Below are positions 35,001-44,300 of a stretch of DNA of 64,000 bases, piece by piece. Source of the stretch: Tunturiibacter empetritectus (lineage in GTDB: Bacteria; Acidobacteriota; Terriglobia; Terriglobales; Acidobacteriaceae); the NCBI RefSeq assembly GCF_014201375.1, contig NZ_JACHDZ010000010.1:1-64000 (forward strand), given 5' to 3'. The notes under the pieces were generated by a model that worked only from the letters and a program-made list of their open reading frames with translations, had not been told where the DNA came from and ran no database searches. Made by a program: the position numbers and the translations under genes. Position 1 is the first letter of the stretch, and each line of letters begins with the position of its first letter.

Positions 35001-35715
35001 GGTCTTGGTCGAACAGGAATTTGGCAATCCTCGTCTCGCTGCGAACTACTCGCCGGGAGATGAGATCCACTACAAGAAGGGAAGCCCGGAGGAGCATGGG
35101 ATCATTCACAACAGCACGGCCACTGTTATAGCAGTCGATATTTCCAAGAATCTGCTCACTGTAGAAACACGCAGCGGTGAGCAGGCTTCTTACAATCCGG
35201 CGCTCCTAAAACAGCAGACGGGGCAGAGCACCGTCTACCGGGCCGAGGAGCGCGACCTAGCTGTAGGAGATCGCATCCAGTTCACCGTGCCCGACCGGGA
35301 AAACCGCATCCACTCCGGCGACTTGGCCAGCGTCGAAAGGATAGGTGAGGACAACGCTCTTTCCGTTCGCCTGGACAACGGAAAGGACATTGAGCTTAGC
35401 CCCGAAAAGGCCCGCCACATCGAGCACGGCTACAGCGTGGAGACAGCGAAGTACGTCTCTGCAGACCGGGTTTTGATAACCGGCGAGAGCAGCCAACTCG
35501 CGGAGCAGCAAGTCGCCCTCACGAAGCTGAATCCCAATATTCACGACCTCGCAATCTACACATCCGACAGGGCAAATCTCTTGCAGAGAGACAACGGCAT
35601 TAGTAAAGAACCAGAGCTTTCAAACGTGGCGCTTTCCAATGATTCGAGTCTCAGTAACGGACCAGAACCGTCTGGCCCCTCAATTGAGCAAGAGGGCTTC
35701 GGAATTTGCCTTTAG
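32044..35715 (+). CDS. traI: MobF-family conjugative relaxase/helicase (TrwC/TraI-like)
   Basis: A 1223-residue relaxase-helicase. The N-terminal TrwC domain has candidate catalytic tyrosines Tyr16 and Tyr28/29 (SYHKLEF and NYYKQGD), then the metal site His163, His178 and His180 (PQLHTHAVIFN). The helicase part begins near residue 445 with Walker A LAGTGKTTT (Lys467) and continues through LLDESSLAS, GDTRQHQ and TSHSSQGLT. Uniquely, the block at ~620-880 is repeated in degraded form at ~926-1180, where the TSHSSQGLT motif has become VETAKYVSADR. It nicks oriT, becomes covalently linked to the strand and unwinds it for transfer. The extra repeat is discussed as a finding. Confidence 0.94.
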   Translation: MLTISKALSSSQAQSYHKLEFTSDAQNYYKQGDTVKGEWQGKLAASLGLSGEVSPSEFYRLSEGMHPQTEEQMVKHRLAQEYTNEDGTTTKAVEHRAGWDATFSAPKSVSLTALVGGDERVRDAHRAAVATALDELERYTYARIGGNNPAEQTGKFIAAKFEHDTARPVDGYAAPQLHTHAVIFNVTERADGSTRALQERAFFESQQYATAVYQSALTYQLRNLGYEIEAGKSGAPEIKGYSREYLDASSPRSQQIKDQLEKTGHSGPEAAQIAAHSTRDRKQTLTPEEVLTAHKDRAADFGNQPQKVVAAARERAEQQELRQENSTQAKEAITFTRESIFEREAVADERTILRDALRRGMGEATYGEIRSEFDRRREVGDFRSVQGEKYSSGRSFTTPETIAAERANVRHVLDGRNTVTPIMGAEQAREQANTRDFLNDSQRQAIEEILNSSDRIHGLQGLAGTGKTTTLEVIREGAEKNSYTVEGFAPSSKAAGQLREAGIDANTLQSFLARGENHPSANPKIKHLYLLDESSLASTRQMRAFLDKLKPDDRVLVIGDTRQHQGVDAGRPFQQMQEAGMQTSHLDKIMRQKDPELLKAVQHLANNETEKGIAMLAEQGRVSEITNGQKRINAIAKDYATRPENTIIVSPDNKSRQQINEAVRGELLQQGTLADDGQKFSTLAHRSDMTGADRTWAARYNVGEVLQYTTGSKAEGIVRDSFATVRSVDARANTLTVELENGSSVTYDPRRLRGVNVFRETEREFATGDRIQFTAPNKDLGLANRDLGTVFGLEDEKMTVRLDGKAERTVTFDAAEFRQFDHGYAVTSHSSQGLTAGRVIANIDTESSNSLINTRLAYVAISRASEDARIYTNNAETLGERLATDISKTAALDFRQPSSSEQTRLAVEAFRNNDPATATELLQQQGRIYEYTNPDHRLAAVALDYAAQPDRAVIVVADPADRHELTQLIRDDLHAQGRLTESRSVSVLVEQEFGNPRLAANYSPGDEIHYKKGSPEEHGIIHNSTATVIAVDISKNLLTVETRSGEQASYNPALLKQQTGQSTVYRAEERDLAVGDRIQFTVPDRENRIHSGDLASVERIGEDNALSVRLDNGKDIELSPEKARHIEHGYSVETAKYVSADRVLITGESSQLAEQQVALTKLNPNIHDLAIYTSDRANLLQRDNGISKEPELSNVALSNDSSLSNGPEPSGPSIEQEGFGICL

Positions 35716-35733
35716 CACTAAAACCAGGGTTGA

Positions 35734-35753
35734 AAAAAGCCAGAAAGCTTTTT
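35734..35753. terminator. AT-rich hairpin after relaxase gene
   Basis: Arms AAAAAGC and GCTTTTT with a 6-base loop, 18 bases after the relaxase stop and followed by a pyrimidine-rich run. It may attenuate transcription into the exclusion lipoprotein gene. Confidence 0.4.
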
Positions 35754-35799
35754 ACCCCTTTCTCATTTCTATAAACTTGAATAGCAAAAGGAGAGTGCC

Positions 35800-36096
35800 T
35801 TGAACCGTTCCTATGTAGCTCTAGCGATCTTGATTTGTCTAGCTGGCTGTAAATCTGAGCCGAAGCCCTCAATCGTTCAGCAGCGGACGATCGTGCAACA
35901 GGTTGAAGATGCCGGTGCTGGAGACCTGAGCAGGGCTGATGTGGCTGGGCTTCAAATCTGGCTAACGAAGCACTCGGATGTGGCGCGAAACATCGCTTCA
36001 CAATGCAAAGAGGCGATGAAGGCAGACACAGTGTGGAAGAACTCGGCAGAGGGCCGAATCTGCATAGCCGAAAAGGATGCTGGCTACTCCAATTAG
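35800..36096 (+). CDS. EexN-like entry-exclusion lipoprotein
   Basis: A 98-residue lipoprotein with a signal (YVALAILICLAGC) whose lipobox LAGC gives Cys acylation. The mature part follows the EexN pattern: LQIWLTKHSDVARNIASQCK, then WKNSAEGRICIAEKDA, with two cysteines that could pair. The TTG start at 35800 follows AAGGAGAG. EexN-type proteins block redundant conjugative entry into cells that already carry the plasmid; location at the end of the transfer operon agrees. Confidence 0.75.
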   Translation: MNRSYVALAILICLAGCKSEPKPSIVQQRTIVQQVEDAGAGDLSRADVAGLQIWLTKHSDVARNIASQCKEAMKADTVWKNSAEGRICIAEKDAGYSN

Positions 36097-36119
36097 GCAT
36101 CCCATTGGCGTTTCCGGTA

Positions 36120-36902
36120 TCAAGCACTATTCAGCATCTCAGGACCGTTGTTGCGTACATTGCCGACGAGCCTGTTGGCCGGCGTCATGCGCATTTTGTC
36201 TGATTCAAATGGGCGCAGCAGATCGAGGGGCGGCCGAGACTCATCGTAGTCGTTGAGCCATCGGTCGAAGTCCCGCGGGTGCAGGATGACGGGCATGCGG
36301 TTGTGGATAGGTTCCATCAACTCGTTTGCTTCGGTGGTGACGATCGAGAAAGTATCAAGCGGCGGGTGTAGATCCCCTCTGCGTGGTCGCCATTCGGAGA
36401 ATAGGCCGGCGAGGGCGTAAGGCTCACAGTCCGGCATCTCAAATTTGTAGACGGGTCTTGAACCCGCCTTCGGTTTGGGAGACTTCTTCGGGGGCGCCGG
36501 AAGATCTCCAAAAAGACCGTGCTCACCGTGCTCGATTGGCGGCGGTTGGGGCAGGGAAGGGCGTTGCAGCCACTCGTAGAAGCCATCAACGGGGATGAGA
36601 CAACGGCTATGTTGGAAGGGTCCCTTCCAAATCGGCTTGTCGAGAATCGACTCAGCCCGAGCATTGCTTGTTGTGTAGATCTTGAAACTATCCGGATCAG
36701 CAATCTTGGCCGGAATCAATCCCCAGCGCATCTGAACAAGAACGCGCTCGCCGGTCTCAGCGTCAGCCCGAATAATGGGCTGATAGGTACTTGGAGCTAT
36801 GTTGTAGTCGGGCGGGAGCTCGAAGCCTGGCGGAAGCTTGCCGACTTTGAAAGCCTCGGCGATGCGTTGCTTGTCTGATCGACGGTAGTATCGGCCACAC
36901 AC
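36120..36902 (-). CDS. SOS response-associated peptidase, SRAP/YedK/HMCES family
   Basis: A 260-residue SRAP protein. After Met removal the catalytic Cys2 (MCGRYYRRSDK) would be N-terminal and able to crosslink abasic sites in single-stranded DNA. Other family marks are YNIAPSTYQPIIR, NARAESILDKPIW, RCLIPVDGFYEW and the His in HNRMPVIL. It protects abasic sites on exposed single strands, which suits a plasmid passing through single-stranded transfer. It reads toward the transfer operon and lies four bases after the stop of the small gene at 36907. Confidence 0.95.
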   Translation of the reverse strand: MCGRYYRRSDKQRIAEAFKVGKLPPGFELPPDYNIAPSTYQPIIRADAETGERVLVQMRWGLIPAKIADPDSFKIYTTSNARAESILDKPIWKGPFQHSRCLIPVDGFYEWLQRPSLPQPPPIEHGEHGLFGDLPAPPKKSPKPKAGSRPVYKFEMPDCEPYALAGLFSEWRPRRGDLHPPLDTFSIVTTEANELMEPIHNRMPVILHPRDFDRWLNDYDESRPPLDLLRPFESDKMRMTPANRLVGNVRNNGPEMLNSA

Positions 36903-36906
36903 TTGT

Positions 36907-37188
36907 CTAATCTCCCCAGCTACCGCCGAAACCCTTTAGCTGGCCTAATTCATAGCGACCGGGAAACTCGACAGTCTCTTCAGAGCGAAGGCGGTTTACG
37001 ATCTCCTTGGCGGCCGATGAATGGACAAGCTCACTGAAGTCGGCTTCATAGCTACCCACGTTCACAGACCACCACTTTTGCGTCTCGCGTTCGGAAGTGG
37101 CGATAAAGGTGACCGTCTCCAGATGTCCTTTGTCCTCGCCTTCGAGTAAAAGGAACGGGATGGCCGTCAGTTTATAGGGTTCCGCCAT
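36907..37188 (-). CDS. Small hypothetical protein upstream of SRAP gene
   Basis: A 93-residue protein with beta-like segments (KLTAIPFLLLEGEDKGHLET and WWSVNVGSYEADFSELV) and no membrane segment. It ends four bases before the SRAP start, so the two form an operon, possibly for DNA repair. No family recognised. Confidence 0.65.
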   Translation of the reverse strand: MAEPYKLTAIPFLLLEGEDKGHLETVTFIATSERETQKWWSVNVGSYEADFSELVHSSAAKEIVNRLRSEETVEFPGRYELGQLKGFGGSWGD

Positions 37189-37227
37189 CCCAGAAGCGTA
37201 TCACCGGAATAAGTGCATCGAAACACT

Positions 37228-38216
37228 ATGGCCAGGAAAAGCGTATCACCGCTTCAGACAGCGACATTTATCGAGTCAATGGAGTGCCTGCCCGTTACAA
37301 AGATCCCAGAGGGTCCGGAGTGGACGTATGAGATCAAGCTCGACGGCTACAGACTCGAGGTTGTGCGCACTGGCGGGGAGACGACGCTTTACTCCCGTAG
37401 ACGGAACGTGCTGAATCGTAAGTTCCAATACATCGCCAAAGCGCTCGACTACCTTCCCGACGACACTGTGCTCGATGGTGAGTTGGTGGCCCTGGGGCCT
37501 GACGGAAAGCCAAACTTCAATCTTCTGCAAAACTTTCGTTCGGCGGAGTCGCACATAACCTACTACGCCTTCGATGTGTTGATGCACAAAGGTCGCGACC
37601 TAACCCAGGTATCACTTTCTGAACGCCGCGCACTACTACGGACGGTGCTGAAGCCAAGCGATCATGTCGCCCCGTCAGAGGTCTCGGATCGGACGGCAAC
37701 GGAGATGCTCGAGTTCATAAAGACCCACGGTCTTGAGGGTGTGGTCGCCAAGCGCAGCGATAGCGTCTATCAGCCTGGACTTCGCACTGGACTATGGACC
37801 AAGCACCGTATCAATCTCGGGCAGGAATTCGTTATTGGTGGATACACGCCTGGGACACATGGATTCGACGCTTTAATTGTGGGCTTTTACCGGGGCAGGG
37901 AGTCATCTACGCCGCGCGCATTCGTGCGGGTCTTGTGCCGGCGACACGGCGGGCGGTTTTCGAGAAGATTAAGCACCTCAAAGCGGCGAAGTGCCCCTTC
38001 GCAAATCTTCCGGAACTCTCGGATGGCCGGTGGGGAGCCGGTCTTACCGCTGAGAAGATGAAGGAGTTCGTCTGGCTGAGGCCCGAAGCCGTGGCTCAAA
38101 TAGCATTTCTGGAGTGGACTGGTGCCGACCATTTGAGACACACCAAGTTCGTTGCGCTTCGCGATGACAAAGACCCTAAAAAGGTCGTCAGGGAAACTGG
38201 GGTAGACGTTTGGTAG
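37228..38216 (+). pseudogene. ligD: LigD-type ATP-dependent DNA ligase, frameshifted
   Basis: The first 230 codons encode an ATP-dependent ligase adenylation domain with the active Lys37 in EIKLDGYRLE, then LDGELVALGPDGKPNFN, YYAFDVLMHKGRDL and GLEGVVAKRSDS. Near 37900-37915 the homologous reading jumps to the next frame, which continues the OB-fold domain as GQGVIYAARIRAGLVPATRR to a stop at 38216 (EFVWLRPEAVAQIAFLEWT). The shift is equivalent to one missing base. This is an inactivating mutation, a sequencing error or, less likely, programmed frameshifting. The intact protein would be about 330 residues, a stand-alone ligase without nuclease or polymerase domains. Confidence 0.85.
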
Positions 38217-38637
38217 TGGGTCAGTTTGAAATAGCAATTTGTTACCGAAAGCCCGATATTTCAAGGTATTCCTACAAATTGCTTCTGGATTGCCCGTGAT
38301 TCGTCCGGAACAAGGGGATATTCGCAGAAACCCTCCCACATGCCGATTTATCAGGACCAAACCGATCCTCAACCTAATCTGTATCCATTGACCCGAGATC
38401 TTGTGACTTCTTTTTGACGGTATCGGCTCAGTCAGACTTTCAGAAAAATACGAGCGTCGATCTCCGGAAATTCGAGCTTCCGGGATCAATAGAATAACGC
38501 ACTAATGAGATATCTGGGGGCTCGGTATATACCGCCGGAGGAGGTCACCCGCTTGGCAATCCGCATAAGACCCCGGCGGCTAACACAAGCTCTTCCTTTT
38601 TTGGGCCTGATGGAGCTGAGCGCGTTCAACTATCAAT
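38217..38637. other. Gene-free stretch with long inverted repeat
   Basis: No convincing gene. AGCAATTTGT at 38233-38242 is repeated as its exact complement at 38274-38283 around a 31-base centre, which could be a remnant of a mobile element end. The rest looks non-coding. Confidence 0.5.
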
Positions 38638-39105
38638 TCAGTCGCCGGACGGTGCTCGCAAGAAGTAGCTCGTCGGTGACCATTTCTTAGCGACGTTTCC
38701 CGCAACAGCTCGCGGATGCAACCTAGGCTCCTGATTATCCGCAATCAAGGGCGAGAGTTGATCGGTAGCGTCAACAATGAGGTAGATATGATGAATCTTA
38801 CCCGCAAGAACCACTCCTACATCACCAGCTATGATCTCCGTATTGAGCATGATCCGACTCCAGTTGCGCCGTTTCTCTAGGTCGTACGCGAGTGAAGGAA
38901 CCCATGCCTGTAGGTCTCCGGAGCCATCAAAGGCCCCCTTTGGATAGATCCCGGTGAATACCAGCAGTGCACTAAGTGTCGCAGCGCAATGATTCTTCGG
39001 CCCACTCACAATCGCAGTCGCGATGTTCTGTGCATGAGTCAACACAGGTGGACTTGTCTTTAAAGTCGTAACAATTTCGGCGACCGCACGTGATTGATCC
39101 ATCAT
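38638..39105 (-). CDS. Papain-fold (NlpC/P60- or CHAP-like) protein, putative
   Basis: A 155-residue protein with the residue pattern of small papain-like amidases: Cys40 in PKNHCAATLSALLV at the start of a helix, an EIIAGDVGVVLAGKIHHIYLIV strand pair with His105/His106, and Asn124 in LIADNQ. The AGDVGVV...HHIYLIVD segment resembles the GDV...H-x-hydrophobic block of CHAP/NlpC enzymes. No signal peptide is visible. Two ATGs adjacent to GAGGAGA are equally possible. Together with the next gene, encoding a lysozyme-like protein on the same strand, it suggests cell-wall targeting; the assignment is by motif only. Confidence 0.55.
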   Translation of the reverse strand: MMDQSRAVAEIVTTLKTSPPVLTHAQNIATAIVSGPKNHCAATLSALLVFTGIYPKGAFDGSGDLQAWVPSLAYDLEKRRNWSRIMLNTEIIAGDVGVVLAGKIHHIYLIVDATDQLSPLIADNQEPRLHPRAVAGNVAKKWSPTSYFLRAPSGD

Positions 39106-39212
39106 CGTCTCCTCTGATAATAGGTACGAGACGCGGTTGGACTGACACTACTCCGGAGCAGTGTCTGCCCTTGAGGGCATACTACGTCATCTAGCCGCAG
39201 CCGTGCGATTGT

Positions 39213-39974
39213 TCAGATTAAGAAACTACATAAATCCCCATCATCAACAACTCGTTCCACAGCGCGAAGCATACTGTCGCATTCATGGCGTATCTCCGCA
39301 CGCCTATTACTTATTGGTCCCCAGTGCTTCCGTTTATGACGTAATCCTATGGCGGCGAACTCAGCAGCAAAGGCCGGACACGACTTGGAGAGCTTTTGAA
39401 AATTGTATGCTTCGCCCTGGCCATAGTTAATGTGATCTACGTCAGCGCAACGAACTCCCTCCTTGAAGACATCTAGGAAATCGGTCGAGCCGTTATATCG
39501 CTCCAACAACGAAGTAAGAAGGGGGCTCGCTGTTCGTAGATCATAGCTGGCCTGAAATAGGCCGGCCTCTACGGTATCAGGGTTCTTCCGCCGAGCATTG
39601 TCGTCCCGACCTGCGCAATACTTCCCTGCGCTCTCGCGCATGCCTAATCCTATGAGGAGGACGAATAAATGTCGGAGAGTACCTATGCCGCTGGATGCAT
39701 TGCTCATTTCTGCTTCATTGAATAGGTCTCGGTACCACGTCAATGCATCCGTTGCGTTTTCGGTGGACTCAGCTCTTGCCATTGCAACAGCCCCCTTTTC
39801 TCCTCGTTTGAATTTGCAATGGACTCGCGCATAAACGAGCGCCATACCCTTGACATAACCGATGGGAGAGCGGCCGCGCTCTCGCCAGCGATAATCGGCG
39901 ATCGCCGCTTTTTCGGCTACTCCCAAAATCACACTGAGATTTGAGAGATTTGGGTTGTCCAGCATAGACGTCAT
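39213..39974 (-). CDS. Lysozyme-like protein, putative muramidase
   Basis: A 253-residue protein. GLGMRESAGKYCAGRD with candidate catalytic Glu114 and the segment DTVEAGLFQASYD resemble the active-site E-S-x-G and the A-G-x-x-Q segments of lysozyme-superfamily enzymes. Further marks are FLDVFKEGVRCADVD and KHWGPISNRRAEIRHECD. The ATG at 39974 follows GGAGGA at 5 bases, favoured over a longer start at 40025. No signal peptide is present, so export would need another route. It is divergent from the giant-protein operon. Confidence 0.6.
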   Translation of the reverse strand: MTSMLDNPNLSNLSVILGVAEKAAIADYRWRERGRSPIGYVKGMALVYARVHCKFKRGEKGAVAMARAESTENATDALTWYRDLFNEAEMSNASSGIGTLRHLFVLLIGLGMRESAGKYCAGRDDNARRKNPDTVEAGLFQASYDLRTASPLLTSLLERYNGSTDFLDVFKEGVRCADVDHINYGQGEAYNFQKLSKSCPAFAAEFAAIGLRHKRKHWGPISNRRAEIRHECDSMLRAVERVVDDGDLCSFLI

Positions 39975-40197
39975 AGTTCCTCCAGTTGAACGGTTCACAA
40001 GCATAAAGTACGCCGAGCTTGTCAAAACGACATTTTTATCTGGACATAGGCGATTTATGTTGCTCTGCCATCGGACGCATGGTATGTATGATCTCCAAAT
40101 ACAAACCTAGTAGATTCCACCGGCAGATTGATTGACTTGAATGCTTGCTCTCTCCCACTCGATCAGCTGAGATCATTTACAAAGGAAGAGGCTAGAA

Positions 40198-41199
40198 GTG
40201 TCAGAACTCCTGAACCCTAAAGTTGAATCTTCTGTCCGTAACTCAAAGAACTTGGAAGCTCTTCTGCCCTACGCAAATGTCGATACAAACGCCACAGATG
40301 CGCAACGTGTGGCAACAATGGATGCGCTCCTGGCGGTCGTTGTGGGTCGCATGGATGCGGATCCCGAAGTTCTCAAGCGTGCGAAACGTATGTTGCTGTT
40401 GATCGCATGGCACGAAGGTGCACTGTTGCGTACGCGAGTGCAAGGAGCGGATGGTCCTGCCCGCAGCTTCTTTCAGATTGAGTGCGCCACCGCAAAGAAT
40501 GGTTTTACCTCTTCGGCGTTGGGTGCCGCACTGAAGTCCGAAATGGCTGCCACTGTGGACAGCGATGTACCAACACTGACGGCCGCTGCGGCTGCACTTA
40601 CGAATACGCACGATTTCCCTGCCGGAAGCCTCATTAAAAACTGGCTCGAGCAGGTGGACATATTCGGCAGCTATCTAGCCCGACTCATTCTAAAGAAGTC
40701 TGCAGACGCGCTGCCCGCGCCTGATAGCACATTCACGCGTGAAGCGGACTACTGGTACAACGTTTGGAACCGGGGTGGGGCAGGAAACGAAGGCCGAAAA
40801 GCCGTGTTCATCCAGCACGCAAAACTTCTCGGAAGCCAATTATTGCGAATCTCGCTAGAGGGCAACACTGACTTTACTACTTCATTAGATGAAGAATCGC
40901 TCAAGCGGGTGACGTGGAGCCATTTGATTTTAATTCCTCCTGGCAGTCCGACAACACCTCCCATAGCTTTTAGTTTTTCTTCTCAAAAGAGCTTCGAGTT
41001 CCGGGGTAGTGCGTCTTACTACGTCGAAGGGAAGCTAGTGGCACGTCTGGAAGTAATGCTGGAGGTTCTGGCAGGATCACCAACCGGGTTGACTCTTTCG
41101 ACAGTTGAAGTACCGGTCGGCACGAAGCAGGTCGAACTGATTATTGATGGAGAGGTTCTGACAAGAGATGAAAAGCTCGAGCTAACCCGTGTTTCGTGA
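40198..41199 (+). CDS. Uncharacterised protein with transglycosylase-like motif
   Basis: A 333-residue protein. Residues ~55-110 contain RMLLLIAWHEGALLRTR and GPARSFFQIECATAKNG, with Glu73 placed as in lysozyme/transglycosylase relatives, but the rest is not a recognised enzyme. The C-terminal half is beta-rich (PIAFSFSSQKSFEFRGSASY, VEVPVGTKQVELIIDGE). The GTG at 40198 follows AAAGGAAGAGG. It is the first gene rightward before the two giant genes and may deliver or process their products. Confidence 0.6.
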   Translation: MSELLNPKVESSVRNSKNLEALLPYANVDTNATDAQRVATMDALLAVVVGRMDADPEVLKRAKRMLLLIAWHEGALLRTRVQGADGPARSFFQIECATAKNGFTSSALGAALKSEMAATVDSDVPTLTAAAAALTNTHDFPAGSLIKNWLEQVDIFGSYLARLILKKSADALPAPDSTFTREADYWYNVWNRGGAGNEGRKAVFIQHAKLLGSQLLRISLEGNTDFTTSLDEESLKRVTWSHLILIPPGSPTTPPIAFSFSSQKSFEFRGSASYYVEGKLVARLEVMLEVLAGSPTGLTLSTVEVPVGTKQVELIIDGEVLTRDEKLELTRVS

Positions 41200-41381
41200 G
41201 CAGCGCATTTCCAGAGTGGCGAACGTTCCGACGTAGGCAAGGCACACGTGGTCGAGCCACATTGGGGCGAATTTTTATGCACTCACCGGGCCAGACTCTC
41301 TCCCTGTAGTTGGGCAGCACCGCAGTGTCTGCAGTCAAGAAGTGCGTTCTGCAATCCTGTTCGATTTTACCGGAGTCTCTC

Positions 41382-44300
41382 GTGTCTCTGCCGCCTCGGA
41401 TCAACCGGTCGTACCTTCGTTCACTTTCGCAGACTTTGCCGCGTAAGTCGGCAGAGCAGGGAGAGAGCGCGTCAGCTACGCGGATTTCGCGGCGAAGCTT
41501 TCTGGGCATGTCGGCTTCGGGCTCGCTGGCGTTTGCGCTGCCCCGACGCGAGCAGGTGGAGGTGGTGCATCGCGAGAACGAGGTGCATCTGCTGCTGAAC
41601 AACGTCGCTCGTTGGAGTGTTGCGGGTGACGAGTTTGGCGAGCGGGCGCGGCTGTTTGTACATCGTGGCGCGGATGCGACGGTGGTGTCGCTGCGCGACG
41701 GAGAACTGCCGGGAAGCGGGATTACGGCGGACTTCGACCTTGCGATTGGGCGAGGACGCATGCCGGACGCCGAGATGCGTATGGCGAACGGCTTGACCGT
41801 CGTGGGAGACGCTAAAGCGTGGCTCCTGCGAATATCGCCGCTGCAGGGCAGGTGGGACGCGCGATCGCTAGCACCTGGGCGAGCGTGGCAGGTGGTGTTC
41901 CAGGGGCGCCCTGCGCGTGCGCGTCTGGATGCAGACTGGGGACTGGATTTGGAAGGCGTGATGGACGTCTCCTTGGCGGGCCTGGATACGATGCGGAGCG
42001 AGCGATGCAGCGTGAGTCTGCTGCATGCTTGCGAACTACTAGAGGAGCAGAAGGGCAATGATGCGACGCGGTGGGTGTTTCATCGCGGCGATGCTCGGTG
42101 GCGCGTACGACTGGATGGTGGATCACCGGCCGGGGCGAGCCTGGACCATGAGGACGAGATATTCGACGAGTTGCATGTAGAAAGCGTGCGAACGGAGCAG
42201 GGCTCAATTCATGGAGCGCTGCTGCGGGCGCATCCGGCGAGAGTGACCGTGGCTACGTTGCGGCCGGCAAACGAACTCATCACTAGTTCAGGGGAGCGTT
42301 TTACACTACCGCTGACGAATCTGCGAATGGCGATGACCATGGCCCGCGCCGATACGGAACGCATTGTGGTCTCGGATGAGGGTTCGCATGAGGAGTGGGC
42401 GCATGGCAGAGAGGCGAGCTACTTGATCGCATCGGTCCCGGGGCAGCCTCAGCTTGAGTGGAACCTGGATACGGATGAGGCGGCTGTGGGTGCGGCTCCG
42501 ATGTCTGTGTCTGTGCCGGTGGAGGATGGCTGCCTGACCTTCCATGCGGAGAAGCGACCCCACTCCTTTTGGCATCCGGCGGGATGGTTTGCACCGCTAG
42601 AGAGGCTATTCGGGCTTTTTCATACGGCGATTCCGCTGGAGTACTTTTCGCTTCCGCTGGAGCGGCCGGATGACATGGCGATTATGAGGCTAACGTTCCA
42701 AAACCTGGAGCTGCGGACGTGGCCTTCGCCAAAGCTGTGCCGCGTCAATAAGGGAGTGGGCAAAGGCAAGGACGCTTTCATCACCGTCATTTTGCCGGGA
42801 CAGGACTTTGCCGAGGAAGCATTCTTCCGCAGCAGTCCGGAGAATCCCAAGCCGTCGGTGGGAGCGCAGGAGATGGACCAGCTTCCTGGTAAGCCCACCG
42901 ATCCAAAGGCAGCGCAGAAGGAAGTCGATAAGGACCTCGGGCGCATCGACGACGAGACAGAGCGTTGGCCGGCTGAGAAGTTTGCGGCTAAGGAGACGAA
43001 GTTCGTTTACCGGATTCCGGATGGGATGGATCACATTCCGTTTACAGCCGCCTCAATGATGACGTGGACGGCGTGGGAGCTGCAGGTGGCCGATGTGGCG
43101 AAGACGGATGCGGAGAAGAACCGCCCCAAAATCGCGCAGCCGGACAATGTGACGCAGATCGAGATGCCGTGGAAACTGATCCTGTCGCCGCATGAAAAAG
43201 CAAAGTGGAGCAGCAGGGCAATGCTGCCGAAGCAGGATCCGACTAAACCGGTTGAGTTATGGAGCATGCGCTTCTATCCGGAGGGAGATGCGGGGAGCGC
43301 AGGCACGGATGCGAAACATCCGCCGACGATTCCGCTTCGGGCAATCTGGAGCGATGATTATCGGCCCGTGGACAATCCGACGTGCCGTGCTGACGCAACG
43401 CAGGCGTGGCCGCCTTTTCCTGATCCGCCTGTGCGGATGGCGTTGAGCCCAAGCGACCGCAACCAGATTGTGCACCTGACCTCGAACTGGAGGATGCCGC
43501 GGAGGGCGACGTATTGCAAGAGCGGATCGATCGACAACTTCGATACGCCGCGTCCGTTTGAGGCAGAGCACATGCTGATGACCTCGATGGGCGGATACCT
43601 GAAGGGTAAGGGCATCTGGGATCCACTCAAGATTGATGAGAACCATGCGCTGACAATCGAGGAGTGGGATCACACATCGTCGCTAGGGCACCCATCGGCG
43701 GATGTGGTGTCGTATGCGGGATTCCTGATGCCGTTTGGGCTGCGAGCGACGCTGATCAAAGAGACCAAGCGCGAGGCCGACAACTGGGCCAAGCCACCGG
43801 GCAGCAATCGCGTGACGGCTGCGGAGCACCAGCGCTACTACGTGAAGGTGGCCAAGCAGGAGATTGCGCCGGGTAGGTTTGGCGTGCCGTATGCAGGTAG
43901 GGAGATGTCGTGGACCGTGCTGGCGAACAGCTTCACCACGCTTCCACTGAACGATGCAGAGAGCATTGACCAACCTGGCCACGCGGGGACGAAACAGACT
44001 TGGTCGCTGTTCTGGCCGATGGTGATGGGCAAGCTTGTCCAGTTCCCTGTGTCGCTGCATGATGTCGCGAGCGGCAGCGTGACGCTGGGGATGCCGATGG
44101 CGTTTGTGGGTGTGGATGTGGCGCAGACTTCGCCAGCGGGCGGCGCATCCGTGTCTGCGAAGACGGCAGTGGATTTCTACAACGCTGGCGGCCCAGGAAT
44201 TGATACTCGCGACGTGGTTGAATTTGGAGGCGCGCGGCTGGCGTTTGCTCCGCCGCTGGTTGGGGGCGATACCGACCTGCTGGTGCAGCGGGTGTTCTTT

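Noticed and set aside
37887..38489. 200-codon minus-strand frame opposite the ligase 3' part
   Set aside because: The plus strand carries clear ligase homology here; the minus frame lacks any recognisable feature.
41141..42058. 305-codon minus-strand frame at the start of the giant gene
   Set aside because: Ser/Arg/Pro-rich antisense product typical of GC-rich shadow frames.
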